A DNA stretch of 37,006 bases from Bacteroidota bacterium (GTDB lineage Bacteria; Bacteroidota; Bacteroidia; Chitinophagales; Chitinophagaceae), in NCBI GenBank assembly GCA_023418315.1, contig JAEZZY010000080.1, positions 1-37,006 of the forward strand. The letters are read 5' to 3'. This document shows, one piece after another, positions 8,048 through 16,713 of this stretch (position 1 is its first letter; every line of letters begins with the position of its first letter). The notes below the pieces were generated by a model that was not told where the DNA came from, searched no databases, and saw nothing but the letters and a program-made list of their open reading frames with translations. The translations under genes were made by a program, and so were the position numbers.

Positions 8048-9370
8048 ATGAATCAGCAAGTTAAGGCACTTCCTATCGAAAAAATCATATCTCCCATACA
8101 ACGATTTATACAGCAAGAAAAGGCAGGAGGAATTGTTTTGGGCATAAGTGTGATAATAGCTTTGATTTTTGCAAACTCTTCTTGGGCTGATGTATATCAT
8201 CATATATTGGAATACAAATTCGGTTTTCAATGGAGAGGTAACACCTACTTTGAATTTAATCTGCACCATTGGATCAATGATGGCTTGATGTCTATCTTCT
8301 TTTTTGTGGTAGGGTTGGAATTAAAACGTGAGATTGTTGGTGGAGAACTCTCCAATCCGAGAAAAGCATTATTGCCTATCGGGGCTGCATTAGGAGGAAT
8401 GGTTGTTCCTGCCTTCATTTATTTGGTATTAAATCCAAGAGGCGAGGTGCAAAGCGGATGGGGCATTCCTATGGCTACAGATATTGCTTTTGCACTTGGC
8501 GTATTGTATCTGTTAGGCGAAAGAATACCATTATCCCTAAAAGTATTTTTAACGGCTTTAGCCATTGTAGATGATTTGGGAGCTGTATTGGTGATTGCAT
8601 TATTTTATACCTCAAAAATTTCATTGGTGTACTTAGTGATTGGCGGCTTAGTATTGCTTACTATGTACATCGGCAATAAAATAGGTGTTAGAAGCATTAC
8701 CTTTTATGCGATATTGGGAATAGGCGGCGTTTGGAGCACTTTTCTGCTATCCGGTGTCCATGCAACCATAGCTGCGGTATTAGCTGCATTTACTATTCCG
8801 GCAGATGTAAAAATAAAGGAAGCACTCTTCTCTGATAAAATTCAAAAATACCTTGACCAATTCAAAGGTCTTGATCCTAACAATAGAACTCCTACGTTAA
8901 CTAACGAACAGCTACATGTGCTTGAGCAAGTAAAAAAAACCGCTATTGCTGCAACACCACCTTTACAGAGGCTCGAACATACGATGCACCCATTAGTTAC
9001 ATTTATTATTATTCCAATTTTTGCTTTAGCAAACGCCGGAATTTCTTTAGCAATAGATACCGACCATTTATTCAGCACCAATGTAGCTATTGGGGTCGCG
9101 TTAGGACTGTTGATAGGGAAGGTAGTGGGTGTCGTTGGGTTTACGCTCTTATTGGTGAAATTAAAAGTCGCACCCTTCCCAGATAGGATGAATTTTAGGA
9201 ACTTGTTCGGCTTGGGGTTACTTGCAGCCATTGGCTTTACAATGTCCTTATTTATAACCTCGCTTGCGTTTACAAACGAAGAGCATATGATACAAGCTAA
9301 GATCGGGATTTTTACAGCCTCAATTATAGGAGGTGTGTTAGGGTATCTGGTTTTGAAAAAGCAAAAATAA
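8048..9370 (+). CDS. nhaA: Na+/H+ antiporter NhaA
   Basis: This 440-residue inner-membrane antiporter exchanges Na+ (or Li+) for protons and contributes to pH and salt homeostasis. About eleven to twelve hydrophobic helices are visible. The family signature is intact: ATDIAFALG with T144 and D145 (the partly unwound helix IV pair) and IVDDLGAV with D175 and D176 (the ion-binding aspartates, equivalent to D163/D164 in E. coli). ELKREIVGGEL and the C-terminal GFTMSLFI are also typical. A hydrophilic loop (about 255-300) is longer than in the shortest homologues. It heads a plus-strand cluster with a K+ channel and a DUF389 protein. Confidence 0.96.
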   Translation: MNQQVKALPIEKIISPIQRFIQQEKAGGIVLGISVIIALIFANSSWADVYHHILEYKFGFQWRGNTYFEFNLHHWINDGLMSIFFFVVGLELKREIVGGELSNPRKALLPIGAALGGMVVPAFIYLVLNPRGEVQSGWGIPMATDIAFALGVLYLLGERIPLSLKVFLTALAIVDDLGAVLVIALFYTSKISLVYLVIGGLVLLTMYIGNKIGVRSITFYAILGIGGVWSTFLLSGVHATIAAVLAAFTIPADVKIKEALFSDKIQKYLDQFKGLDPNNRTPTLTNEQLHVLEQVKKTAIAATPPLQRLEHTMHPLVTFIIIPIFALANAGISLAIDTDHLFSTNVAIGVALGLLIGKVVGVVGFTLLLVKLKVAPFPDRMNFRNLFGLGLLAAIGFTMSLFITSLAFTNEEHMIQAKIGIFTASIIGGVLGYLVLKKQK

Positions 9371-9399
9371 AATACGTTAATACTATTCAAGGATCTTAG

Positions 9400-10281
9400 A
9401 TGGCTAAATATAATCCACAAGAAAAAAACAAATTGGATCTGTTTAGGCAAAAAGTTTACATCATCATTTATGGTGTAAACACACCTGCCGGAAAGGCTTT
9501 TGATGTGGGGTTACTAATAATGATTTTGCTCAGTGTTTTCACCATTATGTTGGAAACCGTAGAAGGTGTTGACCATATTTTTCATAAAGAACTGACCATA
9601 CTTGAATGGATATTCACCATATTGTTCACGTTAGAATATGCTTTAAGAATATTCGTCAGCAGGAAACCTTTAAAATACATTTTCAGTTTTTATGGCATTA
9701 TTGATTTGCTTTCGATATTGCCGATGTTTCTTTCCATCTTTATCAAAGGAAGCCATATATTAAGCAGTTTGAGAATTTTAAGGTTGCTTAGACTATTCAG
9801 GGTTTTCAGACTGATGGAGTTTATGGAGGAGTCTTCAAAACTCAAAATAGCACTGTTAGCGAGCAGAGCGAAAATCATGGTATTCCTTTATACAGTACTA
9901 ATCATAGCTGTATTGATCGGAACATTGATGTATTATATAGAAGGGCCTGCAAACGGTTTTACGAGTATTCCAAGGAGTGTATTTTATACTATAGTAACGC
10001 TTACGACTGTCGGTTATGGTGATATGGTGCCTGTAACACCGTTAGGACAGTTCTTGTCAATGATACTTATGGTTACAGGATATGGAATTATCGCTGTGCC
10101 TACCGGAATAGTAGGTGTGGAAATAGCAAAACAAGTAAGTCAAGCAATTGGCAACAAGGAGCAACAAAAGCCCGACAAACACGACAAGCTAAACGGTATT
10201 GTATGCGCACATTGCAATTATGAAGGTCATAGAGATGATGCGGAATACTGCTACCATTGCGGACATTCGTTACATCTATGA
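9400..10281 (+). CDS. voltage-gated potassium channel with C-terminal zinc ribbon
   Basis: This 293-residue six-helix channel subunit has a voltage-sensor-like S4 with five arginines at every third position (R125, R128, R131, R134, R137). The selectivity filter TLTTVGYGD spans 200-208. After the last pore helix, a short polar linker (about 250-265) leads to a tail with two Cys pairs, CAHC (269, 272) and CYHC (284, 287), which looks like a zinc ribbon. Typical prokaryotic Kv channels end in a coiled coil or a ligand domain, so the ribbon is unusual and may regulate gating or assembly. It lies 29 bases after nhaA and 13 before the DUF389 gene, suggesting one operon. Confidence 0.93.
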   Translation: MAKYNPQEKNKLDLFRQKVYIIIYGVNTPAGKAFDVGLLIMILLSVFTIMLETVEGVDHIFHKELTILEWIFTILFTLEYALRIFVSRKPLKYIFSFYGIIDLLSILPMFLSIFIKGSHILSSLRILRLLRLFRVFRLMEFMEESSKLKIALLASRAKIMVFLYTVLIIAVLIGTLMYYIEGPANGFTSIPRSVFYTIVTLTTVGYGDMVPVTPLGQFLSMILMVTGYGIIAVPTGIVGVEIAKQVSQAIGNKEQQKPDKHDKLNGIVCAHCNYEGHRDDAEYCYHCGHSLHL

Positions 10282-10294
10282 AAAGTAAACACCT

Positions 10295-11581
10295 ATGAGC
10301 AATAAAATCTTTGAATTCATAAATCTTCACAATGGGGAAGAAGACAAGCAAAAAGTCCTTGAAAATGTATTTAAGAATATTTCTTTTCGTGGTTCAAACC
10401 TGTGGATACTCGCTTGTGCTATAATAATTGCATCCATTGGGTTGAATGTTAACTCTACCGCTGTTATTATCGGTGCGATGTTGATTTCACCTTTAATGGG
10501 GCCAATTGTAGGAGCAGGTTTTGCTTTAGGCACTTACGACTTCCAACTGCTGAAAAAATCAATGAAAAATTTGTTGATTGCAACAATTGTGAGTTTGTTC
10601 GTATCAGCGACCTATTTTTATGTTAGTCCATTCAAAGATGTCCAATCAGAGCTATTAGCAAGAACTTCTCCCAACATTTATGATGTTTTAATTGCTTTTT
10701 TTGGGGGGCTTGTTGGGGTGATCGCCATTACAAGAGTTGAAAAAGGAAATCCTATTCCCGGCGTAGCTATCGCCACCGCTTTAATGCCGCCTTTGTGTAC
10801 TGCCGGTTATGGAATAGCAACATTCAACCTCTCTTATTTCGCAGGAGCCTTTTATTTGTATTCCATCAATTGTTTTTTCATTTGTATTGCTACGTTTCTT
10901 GTAGTCAAATATCTAAAGTATCCTGCCGTTAATTATAAAAGCATACGATATGCAAAACAAATAAGACTGGGAATAACGACTTTGATATTAATAATGATCA
11001 TACCCAGCTTTTATTTAGCGTATAGACTTTGGAATGAAAAGAAGTTTACCAAGACCGTCGAACGGTTCATCAATACAGAATTGGTAAACAATGGCTACAT
11101 GGTCATCTATAAAAAGATCAATTACAATAGTAATCCTAAAAAAGTAGAGTTAGCATTACTGAATAAAAATCTCAGTGAAAATGAAATTGAGAACTACAAT
11201 CGTATGCTTTCCAATTTGGGAGCTACAAATACGAAGCTTTCATTCCGGCAAAATGATGCCGATTTAAAGTCTGAAATACTAAACGAGATTAATAAAAAAG
11301 AAACCGTGATTTCTGAAAAGGATATTGCTATCAACAATCTGAAAAATGAATTGGATAAATATAAAGTGGACGATCCATCCATCACTAAAGAATTAAGAAT
11401 ACTTTTCCCTTCCATAAATGATATTTCAATTGGTAAAATAGAACAGCATCCCAATACAGATAGTACCAATATACAATTCATCCTGCTTTATCAGGCATCA
11501 CAAAAGTTAGAAGAAGATAAATTAAAAGCTTGGCTGGCAGAACGATTGAAAACAGCAAATATAGTTTTGGTAAAACAGTAG
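10295..11581 (+). CDS. DUF389 family membrane protein
   Basis: This encodes 428 residues. A hydrophobic N-terminal half (about 30-250) contains roughly six helices and the conserved DUF389 features NSTAVIIGAMLISPLMGPI and ATALMPPLCTAGYG. The C-terminal half (about 250-428) is polar, with a predicted coiled coil around KKETVISEKDIAINNLKN and two OsmC- or BON-like alternations of strand and helix that I cannot assign. DUF389 proteins are widespread and their transport substrate or role is not established. Its place directly after an Na+/H+ antiporter and a K+ channel suggests a part in ion homeostasis, which is inference. Confidence 0.88.
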   Translation: MSNKIFEFINLHNGEEDKQKVLENVFKNISFRGSNLWILACAIIIASIGLNVNSTAVIIGAMLISPLMGPIVGAGFALGTYDFQLLKKSMKNLLIATIVSLFVSATYFYVSPFKDVQSELLARTSPNIYDVLIAFFGGLVGVIAITRVEKGNPIPGVAIATALMPPLCTAGYGIATFNLSYFAGAFYLYSINCFFICIATFLVVKYLKYPAVNYKSIRYAKQIRLGITTLILIMIIPSFYLAYRLWNEKKFTKTVERFINTELVNNGYMVIYKKINYNSNPKKVELALLNKNLSENEIENYNRMLSNLGATNTKLSFRQNDADLKSEILNEINKKETVISEKDIAINNLKNELDKYKVDDPSITKELRILFPSINDISIGKIEQHPNTDSTNIQFILLYQASQKLEEDKLKAWLAERLKTANIVLVKQ

Positions 11582-11603
11582 TAAGCAATTTTAAGAGGCT
11601 ATA

Positions 11604-11915
11604 TTAGTCAAATAGATTGGATTGGAGATATTCCCAAAAGCAGGGGAAGTTTAAAGGCTGAATTGAATCAATTCCGCAACTTGGACAATGATAAAATCCA
11701 ACTACTCTTTTATTTTCTAACAAAGCGGTGATTTGCTCTTCGGAGAGTATGTTCCCCTCAATTTCTAAGGATGATTAAATGGTCTTAATACGATTCTTTT
11801 TTCTTAATTCTGTATGTGGTTTATATAAATGAGTAGCATTAATGGCCCCTATCTTTTCTGAAATAGCAGTAATCAGGTTTAATATAGTATCCGTAATGGA
11901 ATAAGGCGGCTTCAT
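11604..11915 (-). pseudogene. decayed N-terminal fragment of a Fic-family protein
   Basis: From an ATG at 11915 the frame reads MKPPYSITDTILNLI, then ISEKIGAINATHL and ELRKKNRIKTI, which are the hallmarks of the N-terminal helical region of Fic/DOC-type proteins. It is interrupted by TAA at 11775-11777. Reading on in the same frame gives SSLEIEGNILSEEQITALLE and ENKRVVG, the continuation expected in Fic proteins (the stop replaces a residue, often Gln). Similarity then ends: the following FYHCPSCGIDS... is not Fic-like, and the frame closes at 11604. The catalytic HxFx(D/E)GNGR motif is absent. An in-frame GTG at 12017 would extend the start. This looks like a relic of a toxin/AMPylase-type gene at the right edge of the accessory stretch. 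Confidence 0.7.
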
Positions 11916-12021
11916 TATATTGATAGTATCGTGAATACTATCAAAAGTATCATCAATTTTCAATACGGTAGTAAAAATGGAGCAGTTACCTCTATGGAAA
12001 TTTGATGCCTTACTCACACAG

Positions 12022-12369
12022 CTATCCTTTTTCTTGCAGCTCTTCCCAAAACTCAGCCGCCCTGCGCGTATGCGGAATTACAATCGTACCGCCCACTATA
12101 TTTGCCACCGCAAAAATCTCATACATCTGTTCGGTGGTTACTTGCTGCTCATAGCATTTTGCCAGGTGGTATTTGATGCAGTCGTCGCAACGGAGCACCA
12201 TGCTGGCTACCAAGCCCAGCATTTCCTTCACTTGTGTGGACAAAGCGCCTTCCGCATAGGTATTCATATCCAGGTTGAAAAGGCGATTGATTACCTTGTT
12301 TTGTTTGCCGAGAATCAGCTCGTTCATTTTAGAACGGTAGTCGTTAAATTCTTTTAGTTTTTCATTCAT
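12022..12369 (-). CDS. AhpD/carboxymuconolactone decarboxylase-like protein
   Basis: This 115-residue, all-helical single-domain protein contains the AhpD-type redox motif RCDDCIKYH (C61, C64, H68) followed by the conserved helix. AhpD proteins use the CxxC pair in peroxide-related thiol chemistry, while other members act on small aromatic lactones. The CxxC and His favour the AhpD-like redox group. Length matches the family. It marks the return to backbone gene content after the Fic relic and is divergent from glyA. Confidence 0.88.
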   Translation of the reverse strand: MNEKLKEFNDYRSKMNELILGKQNKVINRLFNLDMNTYAEGALSTQVKEMLGLVASMVLRCDDCIKYHLAKCYEQQVTTEQMYEIFAVANIVGGTIVIPHTRRAAEFWEELQEKG

Positions 12370-12503
12370 CTTTTAATGATTTTTTGTAACTATTGTTTCT
12401 ACTTTTCTATGGGTAATAGCCCTCCTATGCAAGTCCTGTTTTGCACCTTTATATCCTTGCGCCCCCACATGAAACCGCTTCACAAAATTAGTGTGCGGGA
12501 GTA

Positions 12504-12511
12504 TAATTTTG
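12504..12511 (+). promoter_or_regulatory. -7 promoter element for glyA
   Basis: TAATTTTG is an exact TAnnTTTG match, placing the transcript start about 40 bases before the glyA ATG. No good TTG -33 element is present at the usual spacing. Confidence 0.4.
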
Positions 12512-12557
12512 AAAGGCAGCGCCAACGCAGTATTTTCACCCTCAAATACAACAACTC

Positions 12558-13838
12558 ATGCAAAAAGATACCGTCCTGTTTGAATTGATAAAAGAAGAAT
12601 TAGAACGTCAGCGCCGCGGACTGGAATTGATCGCCTCGGAAAACTTTACCTCTATGCAAGTAATGCAGGCTATGGGGAATGTGATGACCAATAAATACGC
12701 AGAAGGCTACCCCGGAAAACGATACTACGGCGGCTGCGAAGTGGTGGACAAAAGCGAGCAACTGGCTATAGACCGCGCCAAAGAAATATTCGGCGTAGCC
12801 TATGTAAATGTGCAGCCGCACAGTGGTGCACAAGCTAATATGGCGGTAATGATGGCTTGCCTGAAACCGGGCGATACCATTTTGGGGTTGGATCTGAGCA
12901 TGGGCGGACACCTCACACACGGCTCGCCGGTCAATTTTTCCGGCAAGCTCTACAATGCTGTCCACTACGGCGTATCCGAAGCTACAGGGTTGGTGGACTA
13001 CGACATGATGGAGCAACAAGCGCTCAAACATAAACCGAAACTAATCGTGTGCGGCGCTTCTGCCTATAGCCGCGACTGGGATTATGAACGCATCCGCGCC
13101 ATAGCCGACAAAGTAAACGCACTGGTGATGGCGGATATAGCCCACCCTGCCGGTCTTATCGCAAAAAAATTACTGAAAACTCCGTTTGATTATTGTCATT
13201 TTGTAACCTCCACCACTCATAAAACCCTGCGTGGCCCACGCGGCGGCATCATCATGATGAAGCAGGATTTTGAAAATCCCTGGGGCATTACCGGCCCCAA
13301 AGGAGAGGTGCGCCTCATGAGCCAGTTGATAGACCTCAGCACCTTCCCCGGCGTGCAGGGCGGACCGTTGGAGCATGTAATAGCCGCTAAAGCCGTTTCG
13401 TTTTTTGAAATATTACAGCCTGAGTTTTTAGACTATGGCAAGCAAGTAATCCGCAATGCACAGGCTCTGGCAAATGCCTTCCTTGCAAAAGGCTACAACA
13501 TCGTATCGGGCGGTACCGACAATCACTTACTGCTGATAGACCTCCGCAACAAAGGCATCAGCGGAAAAAAAGCAGAAAACACCCTGGTAAAAGCAGATAT
13601 TACGTTGAATAAAAACATGGTTCCTTTTGATGATAAATCACCCTTCATCACCTCCGGAATAAGAATAGGTGTGCCTGCCATCACTACGCGGGGCTTAAAA
13701 GAAACCGATATGCCACAGATAGCCGACTGGCTGGACAAGGTATTGATGAATGCGGATAATGAGGAAACACTTGCTGCGGTGAAAGCTGAGGTAAATGAGT
13801 ATATGAAGCAATTTGCCTTGTATCCCGAATGGAACTAA
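12558..13838 (+). CDS. glyA: serine hydroxymethyltransferase
   Basis: This 426-residue PLP enzyme interconverts serine and glycine and loads one-carbon units onto tetrahydrofolate in the cytoplasm. The diagnostic PLP-lysine motif VTSTTHKTLRGPRGG is present with K222. Other conserved elements are ELIASENFTS, EGYPGKRYYGG, NVQPHSGAQAN, DLSMGGHLTHG and ADIAHPAGLIA. The length fits the family. The start ATG lies about 45 bases after the -7 element, and a hairpin terminator follows at 13866. Confidence 0.97.
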   Translation: MQKDTVLFELIKEELERQRRGLELIASENFTSMQVMQAMGNVMTNKYAEGYPGKRYYGGCEVVDKSEQLAIDRAKEIFGVAYVNVQPHSGAQANMAVMMACLKPGDTILGLDLSMGGHLTHGSPVNFSGKLYNAVHYGVSEATGLVDYDMMEQQALKHKPKLIVCGASAYSRDWDYERIRAIADKVNALVMADIAHPAGLIAKKLLKTPFDYCHFVTSTTHKTLRGPRGGIIMMKQDFENPWGITGPKGEVRLMSQLIDLSTFPGVQGGPLEHVIAAKAVSFFEILQPEFLDYGKQVIRNAQALANAFLAKGYNIVSGGTDNHLLLIDLRNKGISGKKAENTLVKADITLNKNMVPFDDKSPFITSGIRIGVPAITTRGLKETDMPQIADWLDKVLMNADNEETLAAVKAEVNEYMKQFALYPEWN

Positions 13839-13865
13839 CCCTTGCCATGTGATTTATGAATATTT

Positions 13866-13891
13866 AACAGAGCTCCCGTGGCTCTGTTTTT
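13866..13891 (+). terminator. rho-independent terminator of glyA
   Basis: An 8-bp perfect stem (AACAGAGC / GCTCTGTT) with a 7-base loop runs directly into TTTT, 28 bases after the glyA stop. It separates glyA from the next gene. Confidence 0.8.
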
Positions 13892-13943
13892 GTATTAGAT
13901 GTACCTTGCAAATTCAGTTTTTCTACAGATTTAAAACCTCTTC

Positions 13944-16181
13944 ATGAGAAGTATATTTTTTGCTGCGTCGGTTATGATTGGCTTTATAGCCCTGTTTTAT
14001 AGCGATGCTTCCTTTGCACAAAAAAGAAAAAAGAAAAAAGAAACCACCCAGCGCAGCTATGACCGCGACAGCCTGCTTCATCCCGTTCCTATCCAGAGAA
14101 GCCTATGGCATACGAAAATAGATAAGGCGCAACGGGGCGTAGATGCCTCCGACGGACAAGTGGACGGCATCGTCTATTACGGGGAAGACCAGAAAATGAC
14201 CGACCTGCTTACACGCGTCATGCTAAAGGATATAGACCAGATACAAGTAATGATTGAAAATCTGGAATTTCCGGAGAATAACCGGGATAATAATATATCC
14301 ATGCAAACCAAAATCCGCTACCTGAGCGCACTCAATGAATTGCTGCGCCATTATAACCAAGACCCTAAAGTGGATCCCGTATTTTATGCTAAAGTAGTAG
14401 GCAATTTTAAGGAAATGGCTATAGCCCGTCATGAAAACCGGCTGGCACAGTTTATAAAAGAAAATACAAACATCTATTCCTTAGCCAACAACGATTTACT
14501 GGAAGGCTATCCCGAAGAAAGAAGTTATTTATATACCGAACTCGGAAGAATGGAGCCGCTGTACATGATTAAAAAATTGCCGGAATTTGCCAAGCATCCT
14601 TATGCGGATGCCACCGTAAAACATGCTGCTCCCCTCGTGCCCAATATCATTTACAACTATGCTTCTTCCACCAATTATACATTGAGTAATTGTATTCGCC
14701 GCAATTCCGATCCGCTGGTACAAACCATCGTGCAGATCACACAGGGTTCCAGCTCACCGCTACGCGCCATGTCTTTTCTCAATGATATTTATACTAAAAA
14801 ACTCACGATAGCCGAGGTGGATAAAATCACCGCCGATCAAGATTTATTTTATAAAAATTTAGTACGCCTGAAACTGGAAAACCAGGAGCTGGGCAATAAA
14901 ACGCTTACCGACGAACTTCAATACCGCGGGCTGAAATATGTGCGCGAAATGAACGATCTCCATGAAGCAACCGACCCCATCCGTTTTAAATGTATAGACG
15001 GCTTCGCCCCCCAGGAGCTTTACTTTATTATGGTATATGGACAGGATGAAATTTATACCAGCAGTTTTCTCGGCACCTTCAAAAGAATGCAGGAACGCAT
15101 GGGGGAAATGAAAGGAGAAGAATTGCTGAATAAAGTGAATTATGATAAGTTCCGCACATTCATCAGAATGTGTGCGGGCTACAATACACTGAGCCTGTTC
15201 CTCGCTACTATAGACGAAGATAAAAAAACAGCGCTGATGAAAGATTTCATCGCCAACCTGGACAAAGGGAAAGACGATGAGCTGGAAGATGCAGTGGATG
15301 TGGCAGATGCCTTCGGCAGTATCAACGACCCCGTGCTGATGGATTTTTTACAGAAAGAAGTAAAAGAAAACTATGAGCTTTCCTATAAAAACAGAAGCGC
15401 CAAAGGCATGAAAGTATATGCGCTGCTGGCTACGCTTTTCGACGGGTTACGATCAAGTGATAATGAATCGGCTATGCAACAGCAATCGCAAACACTCAAC
15501 CTTCCGCCCATCAACCTGGTACGCAATAAAAGTCTGCAATCCGACTCGGCAGGTACAATCTATGAACAGTTTTTTTTCTACGGCGATGAAGACGGCAAAA
15601 TGTCGTACAACAGCTTTCTTACCAATTTTAAAGATGGAAAATGGAAAATAACCAACTCCCAATACTGGACTACCATCACCTCTACCACCGGTAAGCCGGT
15701 AACCATTTTTGCCAATCTGCCACTTACCGAACCCGAAGATGAAGAAGCACAGAAAAAACTATCCGAATACTTAGCCTCCAAAGAAATTCGTCCCTCCATC
15801 ATCGTGCACCGTGGGCATAGCTACCACCTCCCTACCACCATAGAGCATCTGGATAAAAATTCACGTATCGTGATGTTAGGCTCTTGTGGCGGCTATCATA
15901 ATCTGGGCGAAGTGCTGGGACACTCTCCCGATGCGCATATCATTTCATCCAAACAAACAGGTGCCATGGCCATCAACGAACCCATCATCAAAGCTATGAA
16001 CAACCGCTTGCTGGAAGGGAAAGACATAGACTGGATTGCGATGTGGAAAGAACTGGATACCTATTTTGCCCCTAAGAAAGATCAATTGGAGCGCTACAAA
16101 GACTATGTGCCACCGCATAAAAACCTGGGAGCCATCTTCATCAAAGCCTATCGCCGCCTGGCGGATATAGAGGATATTTGA
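13944..16181 (+). CDS. exported protein of unknown family with a possible C-terminal caspase-fold (clan CD) peptidase domain
   Basis: This encodes 745 residues. An N-terminal signal peptide ends near SDASFAQ and is followed by a very basic stretch. Residues about 60-510 are mainly helical, acidic and basic, and match no family I recognise. The C-terminal part has a strand order like the caspase-hemoglobinase fold: FFFYGDEDG (543-551), VTIFANL (586-592), IIVHRGHS with H622/H625, RIVMLGSCGG with C648, and AHIISSKQTG. In clan CD peptidases a His ends strand 3 and the nucleophilic Cys ends strand 4, which matches H625 and C648. No relation to gingipains is visible beyond this pattern. It lies between glyA and rnpB as its own unit. 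Confidence 0.75.
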   Translation: MRSIFFAASVMIGFIALFYSDASFAQKRKKKKETTQRSYDRDSLLHPVPIQRSLWHTKIDKAQRGVDASDGQVDGIVYYGEDQKMTDLLTRVMLKDIDQIQVMIENLEFPENNRDNNISMQTKIRYLSALNELLRHYNQDPKVDPVFYAKVVGNFKEMAIARHENRLAQFIKENTNIYSLANNDLLEGYPEERSYLYTELGRMEPLYMIKKLPEFAKHPYADATVKHAAPLVPNIIYNYASSTNYTLSNCIRRNSDPLVQTIVQITQGSSSPLRAMSFLNDIYTKKLTIAEVDKITADQDLFYKNLVRLKLENQELGNKTLTDELQYRGLKYVREMNDLHEATDPIRFKCIDGFAPQELYFIMVYGQDEIYTSSFLGTFKRMQERMGEMKGEELLNKVNYDKFRTFIRMCAGYNTLSLFLATIDEDKKTALMKDFIANLDKGKDDELEDAVDVADAFGSINDPVLMDFLQKEVKENYELSYKNRSAKGMKVYALLATLFDGLRSSDNESAMQQQSQTLNLPPINLVRNKSLQSDSAGTIYEQFFFYGDEDGKMSYNSFLTNFKDGKWKITNSQYWTTITSTTGKPVTIFANLPLTEPEDEEAQKKLSEYLASKEIRPSIIVHRGHSYHLPTTIEHLDKNSRIVMLGSCGGYHNLGEVLGHSPDAHIISSKQTGAMAINEPIIKAMNNRLLEGKDIDWIAMWKELDTYFAPKKDQLERYKDYVPPHKNLGAIFIKAYRRLADIEDI

Positions 16182-16197
16182 ACCGGCACTAATAACA

Positions 16198-16226
16198 TTT
16201 TACTTGGATTTGGTTTCTTACATTTG
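16198..16226 (+). promoter_or_regulatory. rnpB promoter
   Basis: TACATTTG (16219-16226) is an exact -7 match. A TTTT at 16198-16201 sits 17 bases upstream as a poor -33 element. The predicted transcript start falls at or near G16231, exactly where the P1 helix of the RNase P RNA begins. Confidence 0.6.
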
Positions 16227-16230
16227 TAGG

Positions 16231-16590
16231 GACTACAAAAAAGAGGTTGTCGTGATGCCGAAAAGCATTAAGGAAAGTCCGGACAGCGCAGAGTAGCGTA
16301 CCACCTAACGGGTGGGTAGCTTTTAACCAAGCTAACAGAGAGTGCCACAGAAAATAACCGCCTTCGGGTAAGGGTGAAAATGTAGGGTAAGAGCCTACAC
16401 AATAGATTGGCAACATTATATTGGGGCAAACCTTACGTGCTGAAATGCTAAATAGGTAAACGATAGAAAGCGACTCGCTTGATGTTTATGGGTTAGCAGA
16501 TAGATTCGGTCAGTGATGGCCGAACAAGATAAATGACGACCGCTTGCAGCAATGTAAGTAACAGAATCCGGCTTACGAAATTTGTAGTTG
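16231..16590 (+). ncRNA. rnpB: RNase P RNA (bacterial type A)
   Basis: About 360 bases. The 5' conserved region reads GGAAAGTCCGGAC (16271-16283), and the 3' conserved region ACAGAATCCGGCTTAC lies at 16561-16576; together these form the P4 core. P1 closes the molecule by pairing GACTACAAA (16231-16239) with TTTGTAGTT (16581-16589). A GGTAA-containing internal segment near 16455, consistent with the loop that pairs with tRNA CCA, is also present. The RNA is the catalytic subunit that trims tRNA 5' ends. A promoter lies directly upstream and a strong terminator downstream. The ends are estimated from P1 pairing. Confidence 0.93.
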
Positions 16591-16604
16591 TTTTGGTTAA
16601 ATGA

Positions 16605-16645
16605 TTTAAAGCGCCCGGTATAGTCCCGGGCGCTTTAAATTTTTC
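16605..16645 (+). terminator. strong terminator after rnpB
   Basis: A perfect 14-bp stem (TTTAAAGCGCCCGG / CCGGGCGCTTTAAA) with a 7-base loop is followed by a T-run. It lies 15 bases after the estimated end of the RNase P RNA. Confidence 0.9.
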
Positions 16646-16713
16646 AAAATACCGTTCCTCGCACCCCCTTAGCGCTTGTCAATACGCCTATGTATCTTAC
16701 CTTTGAAGCGCTC

